Origin: Lepisosteus oculatus
Lineage: Eukaryota > Chordata > Actinopteri > Semionotiformes > Lepisosteidae
Assembly: GCF_040954835.1 (NCBI RefSeq)
Contig: NC_090723.1
Location: 7,202,001-7,266,000 of the forward strand
Reading direction: 5' to 3'
Length of the DNA: 64,000 nt
The notes below the pieces were generated by a model, which saw only the letters and a program-made list of their open reading frames with translations, was not told where the DNA came from and searched no databases. This document shows, one piece after another, positions 63,926 to 64,000 of this stretch (positions are counted from its first letter, which is position 1; every line of letters begins with the position of its first letter). The position numbers were made by a program, and so were the translations under genes.

Positions 63926-64000
63926 GTTCAATTGACACAGACTCATATCCTTTTTTTACCTCTTAACTATTCTTATTAGCCCAGAGACATAACAGATTCT

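Larger units (their letters stand above)
60369..64000. other. B4GALNT2 intron or upstream region, no further exon found
   Basis: The next upstream exon should end in phase 0 and encode a segment ending near a PGL-containing motif. I could not find it here. A short minus-strand stretch near 63195 (ETAG followed by GTAAAG) looks exon-like but matches nothing known. The region is otherwise filled with the listed repeats, so this is probably a long intron. Confidence 0.45.

Noticed and set aside
1-64000. CRISPR array, bacterial operons, integrated virus or prophage
   Set aside because: No regularly spaced repeats, no operon-like gene packing and no viral genes; intron-split genes show vertebrate DNA.

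Overview
The window is vertebrate nuclear DNA, most likely from a ray-finned fish. The genes are split by canonical GT-AG introns. The background is dominated by fish-type interspersed repeats: L2-like and CR1-like LINE remnants, SINE-like pieces, fold-back and MITE-like elements, and microsatellites. The repeat style looks more like a non-teleost lineage (gar, bowfin or sturgeon type) than a teleost, but that is an impression and not a measurement.

Three genes could be reconstructed from the sequence, all on the minus strand and occupying the right-hand half. (1) RETSAT, all-trans-retinol 13,14-reductase, is complete: 11 coding exons from 39936 down to 30946, 606 codons plus stop, every junction in phase. 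It has a TATA-like box about 90 nt upstream of the ATG and a near-perfect DR1 (PPAR/RXR-type) site about 1.1 kb upstream. (2) GNGT2, a cone-type transducin gamma subunit, is complete in two coding exons (49093-49010 and 48182-48057, 69 residues, CaaX box CMIT). (3) B4GALNT2-like, a GT12-family beta-1,4-N-acetylgalactosaminyltransferase, is represented by its last six coding exons (60368 to 55662, 342 residues). Its 5' exons were not found and are probably beyond the right edge. B4GALNT2 and GNGT2 are neighbours in human 17q21, which supports both names; RETSAT is elsewhere (2p11) in human.

Layout: 1-30.5 kb has no coding exon I can recognise, only repeats, a 36-bp minisatellite, unique sequence and one weak candidate exon at 23523-23585. 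RETSAT is at 30.9-39.9 kb. A repeat-bearing intergenic stretch (40.1-47.2 kb) contains a decayed LINE. GNGT2 is at 48.1-49.1 kb. The 49.1-55.1 kb interval carries a fold-back element with a nested 220-bp insertion and a second copy of that insertion. The B4GALNT2-like gene runs from 55.2 kb to at least 60.4 kb, and its introns contain LINE pieces, a perfect hairpin and an (AAT)14 tract that starts inside a splice donor.

RETSAT (retinoid metabolism) and GNGT2 (cone phototransduction) are adjacent and both relate to vitamin A or vision, but nothing in the sequence proves co-regulation. I found no convincing new biological system. The most notable points are the microsatellite at a splice donor, the nested 220-bp repeat with a possible 4-bp target duplication, the DR1 site upstream of RETSAT, and the three-gene arrangement.
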